A DNA stretch of 38,656 nt, taken from Treponema sp. (GTDB lineage Bacteria; Spirochaetota; Spirochaetia; Treponematales; Treponemataceae). Position numbers and translations under genes: made by a program. Positions 20,901-30,058 of this stretch are shown here, one piece after another. Location of the stretch: positions 1-38,656 of the forward strand of contig JAEELR010000059.1 of the NCBI GenBank assembly GCA_016282835.1. The letters are read 5' to 3'. The notes beneath the pieces were generated by a model that ran no database searches, was not told the origin of the DNA, and saw only the letters and a program-made list of their open reading frames with translations. Each line of letters opens with the position of its first letter. The first letter of the stretch is position 1.

Positions 20901-21323
20901 TTATTTACCCCACTTTTCCTGTTCAGCTTTTTCTTCCTCAGTCGGCAATACAGAAGCAGGCATTTTAGTTTTATGTTCTGTGTTTTCCACCTGAGTTTCA
21001 GCTTCATCAGATGAAGATGCAGCAGGTTTTGTGTAACGGCCACCACGGCGTCTGAACCAGGAATCTTCAAATTTATGCTCGTTACCAAATTTCTGGATAA
21101 GCTTCATACTTACTTTACTGTAAATGAAAAAGCTTAGGAAAAGGCCTAAGATAATGGCAACCATTACAGTAATCATATAATAATCGCCTGAATCAACTTT
21201 AACAAAATATCTTAACAGTAAAACTCCGCCAGCAGTAAAAAGAAAAATTAAACCTAAAGTTAAAACAATATTTGCAAGTGTAGAAAGAACTACAAATAAA
21301 ACTGTAAACGCTTTTTTATTCAT
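20901..21323 (-). CDS. Small membrane protein, co-transcribed with lspA
   Basis: 140 aa, two TM segments; start overlaps lspA stop by 4 nt. Confidence 0.7.
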   Translation of the reverse strand: MNKKAFTVLFVVLSTLANIVLTLGLIFLFTAGGVLLLRYFVKVDSGDYYMITVMVAIILGLFLSFFIYSKVSMKLIQKFGNEHKFEDSWFRRRGGRYTKPAASSSDEAETQVENTEHKTKMPASVLPTEEEKAEQEKWGK

Positions 21324-21910
21324 TCAGCTTCTTCCTCATTTTTTTTGGCTTCTTTTGCTTTTTTAGAATCTTTTGCAATAGCAACAAGAATTGAAATCAA
21401 AAATAAAGCTCCGCAAACTACAACAAAACTGTCTGCAATATTGAACGTAGGCCATCTGTCCCAGGAAAGGAAACCTTTTGTTCCAATCCCAAACCATTTG
21501 AAATCTAAAAAGTCTACAACGCCTGCCGGTCTGAAAATTCTGTCGATTATATTTCCAAGTCCACCGCCCAGAATTCCGCAGATTGACCATCGCTGAAGCT
21601 TTGTAAATTCATTGTTCCTAAAGTAAACAACAAATACAACAGCAATAACAATAAGCGGGATTACAGAAAATAAAACTTTTCTTACATTATCACTAAAGCC
21701 TGCACCAAAGCTGAAGGCAATTGCAGGATTTCTAACATGAATGAGTCTGAAGAAATTTCCAAGAATGTTTATAACAGCTCCATCTTCACCAGTATATAAA
21801 AGTGGAATGTACTTAACAACTAAAGCTTTAGAAAGCTGGTCTAGGATAATTGCTACTACGGTTAAAATTACAGGCAGCAATTTTGATTTTAATGTTTGTT
21901 TTTCGTTCAT
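21320..21910 (-). CDS. lspA: Signal peptidase II (prolipoprotein signal peptidase)
   Basis: 196 aa; ILDQLSKALVVKY, HVRNPAIAFSFGAGF, GGGLGNIIDRIFRPAGVVDFLDF, TFNIADSFVVVC. Confidence 0.93.
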   Translation of the reverse strand: MNEKQTLKSKLLPVILTVVAIILDQLSKALVVKYIPLLYTGEDGAVINILGNFFRLIHVRNPAIAFSFGAGFSDNVRKVLFSVIPLIVIAVVFVVYFRNNEFTKLQRWSICGILGGGLGNIIDRIFRPAGVVDFLDFKWFGIGTKGFLSWDRWPTFNIADSFVVVCGALFLISILVAIAKDSKKAKEAKKNEEEAE

Positions 21911-21953
21911 GCGTTTAAATATACTAAAGACAAGCCGTTAAGTCTAGAAAAAA

Positions 21954-23087
21954 TTATTCTGAAGCCTCGCTCAAATCCTGTGATTCTGCATCTGGAACTT
22001 CTGCACCGGGAGCTTCTGGCGGCAAGATTTTATTGCAGACTCTTTCAATCTCTTTTGCAAAATGATTTGAAAGATAACAGGTTCTGTCTGTTTCAATTTT
22101 TAATAAATATGCAAGAAACGGATAAGTATTTTCTACAGGACCATAGCCTTTTGTTTTATATGAAGCAGAAAGCTTACTTAAATCAAAAGTATAATCTACC
22201 AGATTATTTTCCTGCCTTACAGTTTTCATAGAATTACATAAATCTTCATCACCCAGTAAAAGAACAAAATCGTTTTCATCCGGGTTAGAAAGAGTTATTA
22301 AAGCTTCATATTCCTGCATAAAAATTTTTTTATTATAAGAATAAATTTTTTTATAGGTTTCAAAATCCTTGTATTTAAGTCTTCTGAATTCAAGATGTCT
22401 GTAGGGCCTTAAGTTTTTTACTCCCTTGAACCACTTTACATCATTTGTGAAAAACTCAGCACTGTACACTTCGTAACCGTCATGAGCAAGCCTGTTTATT
22501 GTATGACTGTAAAAATCAATTGGAGCTGTTTTTGGTGGAATAAACAAAACAATTTTTCTTGTGGCAGAAAGCCTTTCTTCACAATATTTTTTTTGCAGCA
22601 CTAAATTCTGTACCTTAAACTGTTTCTGTTCTTTAAACCCTTCCTTAAAGTTCCCGGTAAAATATGTTTTCTCTGTTTTCACATTCAATTTTTTCTCAGA
22701 AAGCTTTGCCGGCCTAAAATATACAAAAAGAAATGCGACAAAAACCGTAAAAATTAAATTAACGGAAGAAATCAGTTTAAATGCAATTCCATAGCGGTCT
22801 ATTACCAGATTAGACATAAGTCTTAATAACGCTCTGAAATTCCATATAAATGTAAAGAAAGTAAGCAGGAAAAGAATTATCTGAAACTCTGAAACACCAA
22901 AAATGCAAATACTTACAATGGAAGCAATCAAGGCAATTGTTGGAAGAACCGAAAGTGAATCATCTTTTGCATTAGTAATAAAAAAGAAGCGGATGTTTGT
23001 AACAAATAGTAAAACAAGAATTAAAATCTGAGAAAGCATTTCCTGATTCATATAAAGCATTTTATAGTTTATAAAAAGCAGTTTCAA
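21954..23087 (-). CDS. Hypothetical membrane protein
   Basis: 377 aa, N-terminal TM helices. Confidence 0.65.
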   Translation of the reverse strand: MKLLFINYKMLYMNQEMLSQILILVLLFVTNIRFFFITNAKDDSLSVLPTIALIASIVSICIFGVSEFQIILFLLTFFTFIWNFRALLRLMSNLVIDRYGIAFKLISSVNLIFTVFVAFLFVYFRPAKLSEKKLNVKTEKTYFTGNFKEGFKEQKQFKVQNLVLQKKYCEERLSATRKIVLFIPPKTAPIDFYSHTINRLAHDGYEVYSAEFFTNDVKWFKGVKNLRPYRHLEFRRLKYKDFETYKKIYSYNKKIFMQEYEALITLSNPDENDFVLLLGDEDLCNSMKTVRQENNLVDYTFDLSKLSASYKTKGYGPVENTYPFLAYLLKIETDRTCYLSNHFAKEIERVCNKILPPEAPGAEVPDAESQDLSEASE

Positions 23088-23179
23088 CTGATATTCTCTA
23101 TACTTTAACTGTTACATGGTAAAAACTTGACTTCCGGCTAATTTGGAGTAGCACTCAGGATTAGTCGGATATTATTATA

Positions 23180-23422
23180 ATGCACTTTATAAATATCAGC
23201 GGTCACATTCTGCCATATTTAAACAGAATGAAAAAACAGTTCAGAGTACTCTTAATAACTGGTTCTCGCCAGATTGGAAAATCAACTTTACTAAAAGAAA
23301 AGTTTCTCACAGACTATAAATATGTTACCCTCGATGATTCAAAAAATACAGTTTCATATTCTATAAATGATGATTATGGAACATTAAAAGTTGCAGAAAA
23401 TACTCCTGACTATGAGAAATAA
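23180..23422 (+). pseudogene. Truncated AAA (AAA_14/DUF4143-type) ATPase remnant
   Basis: 80 aa; begins like AAA_14 proteins with Walker A (LLITGSRQIGKSTLLKE) and YVTLDD, then jumps to an unrelated short tail and ends. Confidence 0.6.
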
Positions 23423-23802
23423 ACATATCTCCCCGCCAGCAAAAAGCAAAGTGCTTCAACCAGGGCAAGAGGAGTCATTGTGTACTTCTCTTTGCTGCTG
23501 GTGGAGAAAAAATTCATTACTGTGTTTATAAAAAAGAAGCCGGCAAAAACATAGCAGATAATCTTTGTGGCCCCGGAAGAAAACCACATCCTCATAAAGC
23601 CGCCTGCCTGCAGAAGAATCAGTCCTGCAAAAATTTGTGTAAGCAAAGAACCAGCACTTGCCGCCCTCAACGCAGGAGGAAGCACTTTATACTTTCCGCC
23701 CATTGTAAACTCCCCGAGAGGCAAACCTGCAATCAATAAAACTTCAAAAGCAGCCACTATAAATAACAATACAGCGCCCAAAATACTAAATACTTCTCTC
23801 AT
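23410..23802 (-). CDS. Hypothetical four-TM membrane protein
   Basis: 130 aa hydrophobic ORF downstream of the hydrolase on the same strand. Confidence 0.6.
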   Translation of the reverse strand: MREVFSILGAVLLFIVAAFEVLLIAGLPLGEFTMGGKYKVLPPALRAASAGSLLTQIFAGLILLQAGGFMRMWFSSGATKIICYVFAGFFFINTVMNFFSTSSKEKYTMTPLALVEALCFLLAGRYVYFS

Positions 23803-23835
23803 TTTCTTTATCCCTTCGTTCAGTCTGATATCCGT

Positions 23836-24840
23836 TTACTTTGAAATTCCGTCTGTAACTTTTGTAATCCATTTAAGGCAGTCTTCATTTAATTTTTTCA
23901 GCTGTTCAGCAGCTTTTACTTTCTGGAAACCGCCATCCATAACTGCCGTTATAACCGGTGAAACTAGTGACAAATCGCACAGCCCCATGTGACCTATGTT
24001 CTCATAATGAATGTTCGTGTAAATTGTGCTGCTGCTGTCCAGAAATTTTGCATTGTTTCCGTACTGGTCCCACTCCTTCAAATGCGGATAAGAAGCATCA
24101 GAATAAATGCTTAATACAGGAACGCTATAATCCTTCTGATTAAAAACAAACTTACCGTTTTCAACACCTGTAATGTCATACATAAATGGCGATTCCAGAG
24201 CAATCACGCCGGTTACATCATCCCTGATTCTCGCCATAGCATAAGCTGCAGACCCGCCCAACGAGTGTCCTTCTACAATAAATTTACAGCCGCCAGATTT
24301 TGCTTTCCAGTCATCCATAACAGCATTCAGATCATCTGTCCTTATTTCCATCCACTTATGAAAAACTTCATAGGCTTTCTCCGGGTTTTCATCAGGTTTT
24401 AACGCAGACATCTCCATAAAAAAGTCCCTGCTTGGACCGCATTTCTTTCCGTTTTCATACACAACACTTGCTGCCTGCCCCGGATGAGCCACCGCAAGAA
24501 CAGTATATCCGTAACTTGCAAGCTCCCTGTACAAAGTCAGATTGTTATCTATGGTTCCGCATGATCCGTGAGAAGCAACAATAACCGGCTTGTCTTCGCT
24601 GCAATCTTTGGCATACCACTTCCTGACCTGCAGCTGCCTTGTGCTTCCGTCAGCAGAATATGGATCCGCCTTATCCTCGTTCACCCAATAATCCTCTGAA
24701 GCAACCTGATATTTTCCTGTAACCGGAATATTTTTTACGGGCGGGAACAAAATAAACTTAAGTGCAACTATCACCACCAGAATTATTGCAATTATACTAA
24801 TCATTTTTTTCACCTTCTTATTCCCTGAAATGCCATTCAT
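23836..24840 (-). CDS. Alpha/beta hydrolase (PAF-acetylhydrolase/dienelactone-hydrolase-like)
   Basis: 334 aa; ASHGSCGTIDN oxyanion region, nucleophile elbow VEGHSLGGSAAY. Confidence 0.82.
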   Translation of the reverse strand: MNGISGNKKVKKMISIIAIILVVIVALKFILFPPVKNIPVTGKYQVASEDYWVNEDKADPYSADGSTRQLQVRKWYAKDCSEDKPVIVASHGSCGTIDNNLTLYRELASYGYTVLAVAHPGQAASVVYENGKKCGPSRDFFMEMSALKPDENPEKAYEVFHKWMEIRTDDLNAVMDDWKAKSGGCKFIVEGHSLGGSAAYAMARIRDDVTGVIALESPFMYDITGVENGKFVFNQKDYSVPVLSIYSDASYPHLKEWDQYGNNAKFLDSSSTIYTNIHYENIGHMGLCDLSLVSPVITAVMDGGFQKVKAAEQLKKLNEDCLKWITKVTDGISK

Positions 24841-25472
24841 TATTTATCCCCTTTCAGTTCGCGTTTCAGTATTTTCCTGTAAAAGTCCATGTCCGCCTTA
24901 ATCCTTTCAAGCCCGTACTCAAGCATGTAGAGCTGGTAATTGTCTATGTTTGTTACGGCCTGCTCAACACTCTTTTCACCCGACACCTCAAGCAGATTCC
25001 TGACAAGCGCAGGGTCTTCCTTTATTCGCTTAGTATTTCTTTCTATTACAGTTTTCTGCGTTTTATTAACATAATCTTTTATGGCAAGAAGCTTAGTGTA
25101 TTCTCCTTCCAGATCAGAAATATACGACTCCAGAAATGCAACCCTTTTTTCACCGGGAGCAATTCCAAGAAAGAATAGCTTACCCTCTTCCATGCTTTTC
25201 ATCTTCTGGATATTCATGGGAGTTCCCACCCAGTTTTTATAATACTTCACTCCTTCAGCCGTTATGCTGTACTGCTTCTTGAGAATGTTATTGTCCACAA
25301 ATTCGGTCACAGATATATATCCCTTTTCCAGAAGCTTCTTAATTGCAATCTGCATGCTGCCAAGACTGTCGCTGCAAACCGTAGAAAGATTCTGCTGTAT
25401 ATAAGTGCGCATTTCATAAATTGTCATTGCCCTAAATAAAAGCAAACTAAGGATAATATTTTCCACAGGCAT
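24840..25472 (-). CDS. PadR-family transcriptional regulator
   Basis: 210 aa; ENIILSLLLFRAMTIYEMRTYI...SLGSMQIAIKKLLEKGYISV...KKQYSITAEGVKYYKNW winged-helix; overlaps the hydrolase start (TAATG). Confidence 0.82.
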   Translation of the reverse strand: MPVENIILSLLLFRAMTIYEMRTYIQQNLSTVCSDSLGSMQIAIKKLLEKGYISVTEFVDNNILKKQYSITAEGVKYYKNWVGTPMNIQKMKSMEEGKLFFLGIAPGEKRVAFLESYISDLEGEYTKLLAIKDYVNKTQKTVIERNTKRIKEDPALVRNLLEVSGEKSVEQAVTNIDNYQLYMLEYGLERIKADMDFYRKILKRELKGDK

Positions 25473-25486
25473 GTCCTCCTTAACAC

Positions 25487-25516
25487 ATTACTAATAGTAA
25501 TATTACTAATAGTAAT
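25487..25516. promoter_or_regulatory. Two contiguous copies of the palindrome ATTACTAATAGTAAT, candidate PadR operator
   Basis: 25487-25501 and 25502-25516 are identical 15-mers with ATTACTA/TAGTAAT arms, 15 bp upstream of the padR start. Confidence 0.65.
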
Positions 25517-25613
25517 AATATCTGTCAATACCTTTTCCTTTACTGTGAAAATAAAAACACTCTTATTTCACATAAAAAAATTTTGTATTATAATATGGTA
25601 GAGAGAGTTTATT

Positions 25614-26822
25614 ATGAGTTATTCATATGTGGGCTTAATTGCTTTTTTTGTTCATATAATCATTAACTTCACTGAATTAACTGTTTCGCGAAAACAAAAT
25701 ATTTCAAAACCTCAAAAGGTGTATAAGTACTTTTTGTTTTTTGTACTTGTTTATTATGTTTTTGATATACTCTGGGGCTTTATCTACAGCCTGAAATTTC
25801 AGCTCCTTTCGTTTATCTGGACAGAACTGTATTTTGTTTCTGTAGCTATGGCTGTTTATTTCTGGACAAAATTTGTTGTTAAGTATATAGAAGGAAAAAA
25901 TGCCTTTACTTCGATTTTAAAATTTTCAGGAATCATTTTTTTAGTATTTGAATTTGTCTCTCTGCTCCTGAATCTTTTCCTGCCCGTAATGTTCTACTTT
26001 GATGATCTTGGCGCTTACCATACATCCATTGCCCGCACTTTAACTATGGCATTACAAACCCTGCTTTTTGCTACTACAGCATTCTATATGTTTGCAGTTG
26101 CAATAAAAAGTAAAGGTAAAATACGAAACAGACACTTTTGCGTCGGCTGCTTTGGAATTTCCATGACAGTCTTTGTTATTCTTTCTACGCTTTATCCTAT
26201 TCTTCCATTTTACTCACTGGGATATTTATTCGGCACCTGCTTTCTGCACACCTTTGTTCTTGAAGATGAAAAAGAGTCCCGCCGCATTGAACTGGAAAAG
26301 CTTTTTAAACTGGAAGAGCTGCACGAAAAAGAACTTGGTACCATGAGAAATATTGCATACACCGATTTGCTCACAGGCGTTAAGAGTAAAAATGCATATC
26401 AGGAAGAAGTACAGATAATTGATGAAAAAATCAAGGAAGGTCTATTGGAATCGTTTGGGCTTGTTGTTTTCGATTTAAATGATTTGAAACGCATAAACGA
26501 TATCAAGGGACACGATGCCGGAGACAAGTATCTCAAGTCTGCCTGCAAAATAATCTGTGAAACCTTTAAGCACTCGCCTATTTTCCGCATTGGTGGTGAT
26601 GAATTCATTGCTTTCCTGATTGGCGAGGATTTTTCTAACAGAGAAAGCTTAATTTCTGGCTTTGAACATTTGATGAAAGAAAATCAGTCTAATGATGATA
26701 TAGTGATTGCATTCGGCTATACAGAATTCATGGAAAATCAGGATAACAACTACTCTTCTATATTTAACCGCGCTGACCTTAAGATGTACGAAAGAAAAAA
26801 GAAGATGAAGAGCGCTATATAA
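25614..26822 (+). CDS. Membrane-anchored GGDEF diguanylate cyclase
   Basis: 402 aa; multiple TM helices, YTDLLTGVKSKNAY, RIGGDEFIAFL. Confidence 0.88.
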   Translation: MSYSYVGLIAFFVHIIINFTELTVSRKQNISKPQKVYKYFLFFVLVYYVFDILWGFIYSLKFQLLSFIWTELYFVSVAMAVYFWTKFVVKYIEGKNAFTSILKFSGIIFLVFEFVSLLLNLFLPVMFYFDDLGAYHTSIARTLTMALQTLLFATTAFYMFAVAIKSKGKIRNRHFCVGCFGISMTVFVILSTLYPILPFYSLGYLFGTCFLHTFVLEDEKESRRIELEKLFKLEELHEKELGTMRNIAYTDLLTGVKSKNAYQEEVQIIDEKIKEGLLESFGLVVFDLNDLKRINDIKGHDAGDKYLKSACKIICETFKHSPIFRIGGDEFIAFLIGEDFSNRESLISGFEHLMKENQSNDDIVIAFGYTEFMENQDNNYSSIFNRADLKMYERKKKMKSAI

Positions 26823-26828
26823 ATTTAC

Positions 26829-26858
26829 TTGAAGAATTACTTTTTTGCGTGATATAAT
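26829..26858 (+). promoter_or_regulatory. Promoter for rsmI: TTGAAG-N18-TATAAT with extended TG -10
   Basis: TTGAAG 26829-26834, TATAAT 26853-26858; predicted TSS falls on the GTG start. Confidence 0.6.
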
Positions 26859-26864
26859 TTTTAT

Positions 26865-27590
26865 GTGGCAGAGTTATTTATTGTAGCAACACCTATTGGA
26901 AATTTAGGGGATATTACTTACAGGGCCTTAGAAACTTTTAAGAGTGTCGATTTAATTGCAGCAGAAGATACGCGGCACACACTGGAGCTTTTGACTCATT
27001 TTGAGATTAAAAAACCGTTGATTAGCTGCAGGGCTCAAAATGAAGCGGCTGTTGCTGAAAAGATTATTAAGGAGCTTGCTGAAGGTAAGAATGTTGCTTT
27101 TGCAAGTGATGCTGGAACTCCGGGAGTCAGTGATCCGGGGGCTGTTCTTGCACTTAATGTCCGAAAGGCGGGCTATAAAGTAACTCCAATTCCCGGCGCG
27201 AGTGCTTTTGCAACTTTAGTGAGTGTAGCTGGTGCCGGCGGAAAAACCATAATCTTTGAGGGCTTTCTTTCACCAAAACCTGGCAGAAGGCGAAAAAGAC
27301 TCAAGGAACTGATGGAAACTAATGCGGCAATTGTTTTGTACGAAAGTCCATACAGAATAGTTAAGCTTTTGACTGATATTGCCGATATTGATAGTGAGAG
27401 GCGTGTCGTCGTAGGCAGGGAGCTTACGAAACTTCACGAAGAAATAAATGATGGAAAAGCGGCGGATGTTCTGGCAGATTATTCTTCCAGGGCAAAAATT
27501 CTTGGCGAGTTTGCTGTTTTTATTGCAGGAAATAGTAATAAAAATGCTAAACTTTTCGAAGAAAATTCCGATAATATAAGCGAGGCGTAA
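26865..27590 (+). CDS. rsmI: 16S rRNA (cytidine(1402)-2'-O)-methyltransferase
   Basis: 241 aa, GTG start; ELFIVATPIGNLGDITYRALE, AAEDTRHT, ASDAGTPGVSDPG, PIPGASAF. Confidence 0.95.
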   Translation: MAELFIVATPIGNLGDITYRALETFKSVDLIAAEDTRHTLELLTHFEIKKPLISCRAQNEAAVAEKIIKELAEGKNVAFASDAGTPGVSDPGAVLALNVRKAGYKVTPIPGASAFATLVSVAGAGGKTIIFEGFLSPKPGRRRKRLKELMETNAAIVLYESPYRIVKLLTDIADIDSERRVVVGRELTKLHEEINDGKAADVLADYSSRAKILGEFAVFIAGNSNKNAKLFEENSDNISEA

Positions 27591-27591
27591 A

Positions 27592-27879
27592 ATGATGATA
27601 AATAAGATTTCTAGTGTTAACGTTATTAACAATTTGCAGAATGTCAAGAAAGCAAATGCTACTTCTAACGTAAAAGAAACTGCTGATGAAATCAGTATTT
27701 CTGAAGAAGCAAAAGCAATGCAGGAAGCCTATAAATTGGAGCAAATTGCAAAAGAGACACCGGATATTCGCGAAGATTTAGTTGAACGCGTTAGACAGAA
27801 GATTCAGGATCCAAATTACCTGAACGCTGATACTATTGCAGCAACAGCAGACAAGATTCTAAGCGCTTACGGATTGTAA
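27592..27879 (+). CDS. flgM: FlgM-like anti-sigma-28 factor
   Basis: 95 aa; VKETADEISISEEAKAMQE...DIREDLVERVRQKIQDPNYLNADTIAATADKIL is a typical FlgM C-terminal region. Confidence 0.8.
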   Translation: MMINKISSVNVINNLQNVKKANATSNVKETADEISISEEAKAMQEAYKLEQIAKETPDIREDLVERVRQKIQDPNYLNADTIAATADKILSAYGL

Positions 27880-27904
27880 TTTCTGTAAATTTAGGGGATA
27901 AATT

Positions 27905-27935
27905 GGGCGGACAATCAGTTCCGCTCTTTTTTTTT
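27905..27935 (+). terminator. Rho-independent terminator after flgM
   Basis: GGGCGGA-CAATCAGT-TCCGCTC stem followed by nine T. Confidence 0.88.
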
Positions 27936-27973
27936 AAAAATTATCAAGTTTTATTGGCAGGAGATTTTATCAA

Positions 27974-29122
27974 ATGGCAGACTTTGTGTTCAAAATATCA
28001 CCAAATGTTGTTTTAGGTTCATACACTTCAAGTAGATTAGGTCAGTTAGTTTCAGACTACGGCAGCAAATTTATGCTTATTATTGACCCTATTCTTAAAG
28101 AATTTGGCACAACTGAAAAGATTACAAAGTCTCTTACAGACAGAAATGTTGATTACTTTACTTTTGAGGAACTTCCATCCAATACAGATACTTCTATCCT
28201 GGAAAATGCATTAACGCTCGCAAAAGAAGCTCATGTTCACGGAGTTATTGCCTGTGGCGGCGGTCGTACTCTAGCAGTAGCAAAAGCTTTATGCGCTTTA
28301 TATTATGAAACTCACGATATTTATGATTTTATAGACGGAGCAACACCTTCTACAGCACCACTACCTTTAATCTGTCTGCCTACAACAATGCGCGACAACT
28401 TTATTTTTACAGAAAGAATTCCAATTGTTGATTCAAGAAGCAATATCATTAAACTTATAAAAACTCAGCCGGGCTTATGCAAACTCGTTGTATGGGATCC
28501 TTCCCTTTCACTGGGACTTACAGAAAAACAGAATTCAGCTATGGCCCTGGAAACTTTGTCTTTGGGCGTAGAAGCTTATATGAGCCAGAAGTCAACATTC
28601 TTCAGTGATATGTTGATTGAAAAGGGACTGGAATTGTTCAGCTACGGAATTGACGGCTCTCCAACACTTACAATCACAACCCCTCGCGAAGTTTTGTATT
28701 GCCAGGCAGGCTGTATGACAAGTTTGGGTGCAGCAACAAGTTCATTGGGAGCCTGTACTTTAATCGCGCTCGCAATCAATGGCCGCTATAAAATTTCCCG
28801 CTCGCTTACAAGTACAATTCTTTTGCCATACATTATTGAAGACGGTGCAAAATTCCAGGCTTCACGATTAGCTAAAATTGCTAAGATTCTACGCGCCTGT
28901 CCTGAAGACACAAAAGATGCAGATGCCGTTACAGCGTTTGCCGAATATGTAAGACAGAAAATTGCAAAAGTAAATCTTCCTTCAAGATTAAAGGAACTTT
29001 CTCTTTCTATAGAGCAGCTCACACTTGCTGTAGAAGACTGCGGCGATATGGACTTAATCAATTCTTTGCCTCGAAGCATGACAACAGATGATTTATTTGA
29101 AATTATAAAGCAGGCATACTAG
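27974..29122 (+). CDS. Iron-containing alcohol dehydrogenase / glycerol dehydrogenase-like
   Basis: 382 aa; GVIACGGGRTLAVAKAL, PTTMRDNFIFTERIPIVD. Confidence 0.78.
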   Translation: MADFVFKISPNVVLGSYTSSRLGQLVSDYGSKFMLIIDPILKEFGTTEKITKSLTDRNVDYFTFEELPSNTDTSILENALTLAKEAHVHGVIACGGGRTLAVAKALCALYYETHDIYDFIDGATPSTAPLPLICLPTTMRDNFIFTERIPIVDSRSNIIKLIKTQPGLCKLVVWDPSLSLGLTEKQNSAMALETLSLGVEAYMSQKSTFFSDMLIEKGLELFSYGIDGSPTLTITTPREVLYCQAGCMTSLGAATSSLGACTLIALAINGRYKISRSLTSTILLPYIIEDGAKFQASRLAKIAKILRACPEDTKDADAVTAFAEYVRQKIAKVNLPSRLKELSLSIEQLTLAVEDCGDMDLINSLPRSMTTDDLFEIIKQAY

Positions 29123-29944
29123 ATGATAGCACCAGAAAAACTATATCAACTCGAAAGCGGACAAAAACGAAGAAAGCTTGCATTAACTTTTGGTGAACTA
29201 GAACGCGACATTGCAGGAATTGCAGAAAAAGGTCTTGAGTATAATTTTAAGCAGCTCTCAAGAACTGATTACATAAAAGCTGTTGCGAAATTAGTTTTAG
29301 AAGATCCCAAGCTCCCGGAAAGCAGTGCCTCTCAGTTAAAAAAGCTTCTAGAAGAAATTCCTCTTGATGAAAGGCGCGTCTGTAACTTTGCCCGCAATGA
29401 ACTTTTGAAAATCATCGGAACCTTCCCCGCTGAATGGGATTTGGTGATTGCACCGCATAGCAGCGAAAAACTTACCGTTGAAAAAAGAAATTTCTATAAA
29501 GGCGTTTGTGTTTATGCAGAAGATATCCGCTCTCCGTTTAATTTAGGAAGTATTTTCCGTACGGCTGAAGGACTTGGCTGCGAAAAAGTTTATATTTCAC
29601 CAAACTGCACTGACCCTGAACAGACAAAAGCTATACGAAGCGCAATGGGCTGCATAGAAACATTAGGCTACACCCGCTCTTCTTTAGACGAACTGCCGGC
29701 TGATGTCCCGGTTTTTGTTCTGGAAACAGGCGGAACACCCATAGATGAATTTGATTTCCCTGAGCAAGGAATCGTTATAATTGGTTCTGAAGAATTAGGA
29801 GTAAGTCCCGAAGCGTTAAAACGAGCAACTTACGGCAGGGTTTCTATTCCAATGAAAGGATTAAAAGCTTCATTAAATGTAGGCGTTGCGTTCGGAATTC
29901 TAATGCAAAAGTGGGTTGAATTCCTGGAAAAAAGCGATAGTTGA
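29123..29944 (+). CDS. TrmH/SpoU-family RNA 2'-O-methyltransferase
   Basis: 273 aa; AEDIRSPFNLGSIFRTAEGLG, IIGSEELGVSPEAL, VSIPMKGLKASLNVGVAFGI. Confidence 0.9.
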   Translation: MIAPEKLYQLESGQKRRKLALTFGELERDIAGIAEKGLEYNFKQLSRTDYIKAVAKLVLEDPKLPESSASQLKKLLEEIPLDERRVCNFARNELLKIIGTFPAEWDLVIAPHSSEKLTVEKRNFYKGVCVYAEDIRSPFNLGSIFRTAEGLGCEKVYISPNCTDPEQTKAIRSAMGCIETLGYTRSSLDELPADVPVFVLETGGTPIDEFDFPEQGIVIIGSEELGVSPEALKRATYGRVSIPMKGLKASLNVGVAFGILMQKWVEFLEKSDS

Positions 29945-29974
29945 ACAAGTTCCTGCGGTCTCTGAGTGAAGAAT

Positions 29975-30034
29975 TGCAGTGGTTGAACTAGAGTTGCGGT
30001 GATTGAGCTAGAGTTGCGGTGGTTGAGCTCGTCG
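29975..30034 (+). repeat. Three tandem 20-bp units (TGCRGTGRTTGARCTAGAGT-like)
   Basis: 29975-29994, 29995-30014, 30015-30034 aligned by eye; the last unit merges into the REP-like palindrome 30019-30041. Confidence 0.8.
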
Positions 30035-30058
30035 AAACCACTGTATACAGAGCAACGC

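Noticed and set aside
25487-25516. Tandem 15-mers as simple AT-rich microsatellite
   Set aside because: Each unit is itself a perfect palindrome and sits in a regulator promoter, so an operator is more likely, although slippage cannot be excluded.
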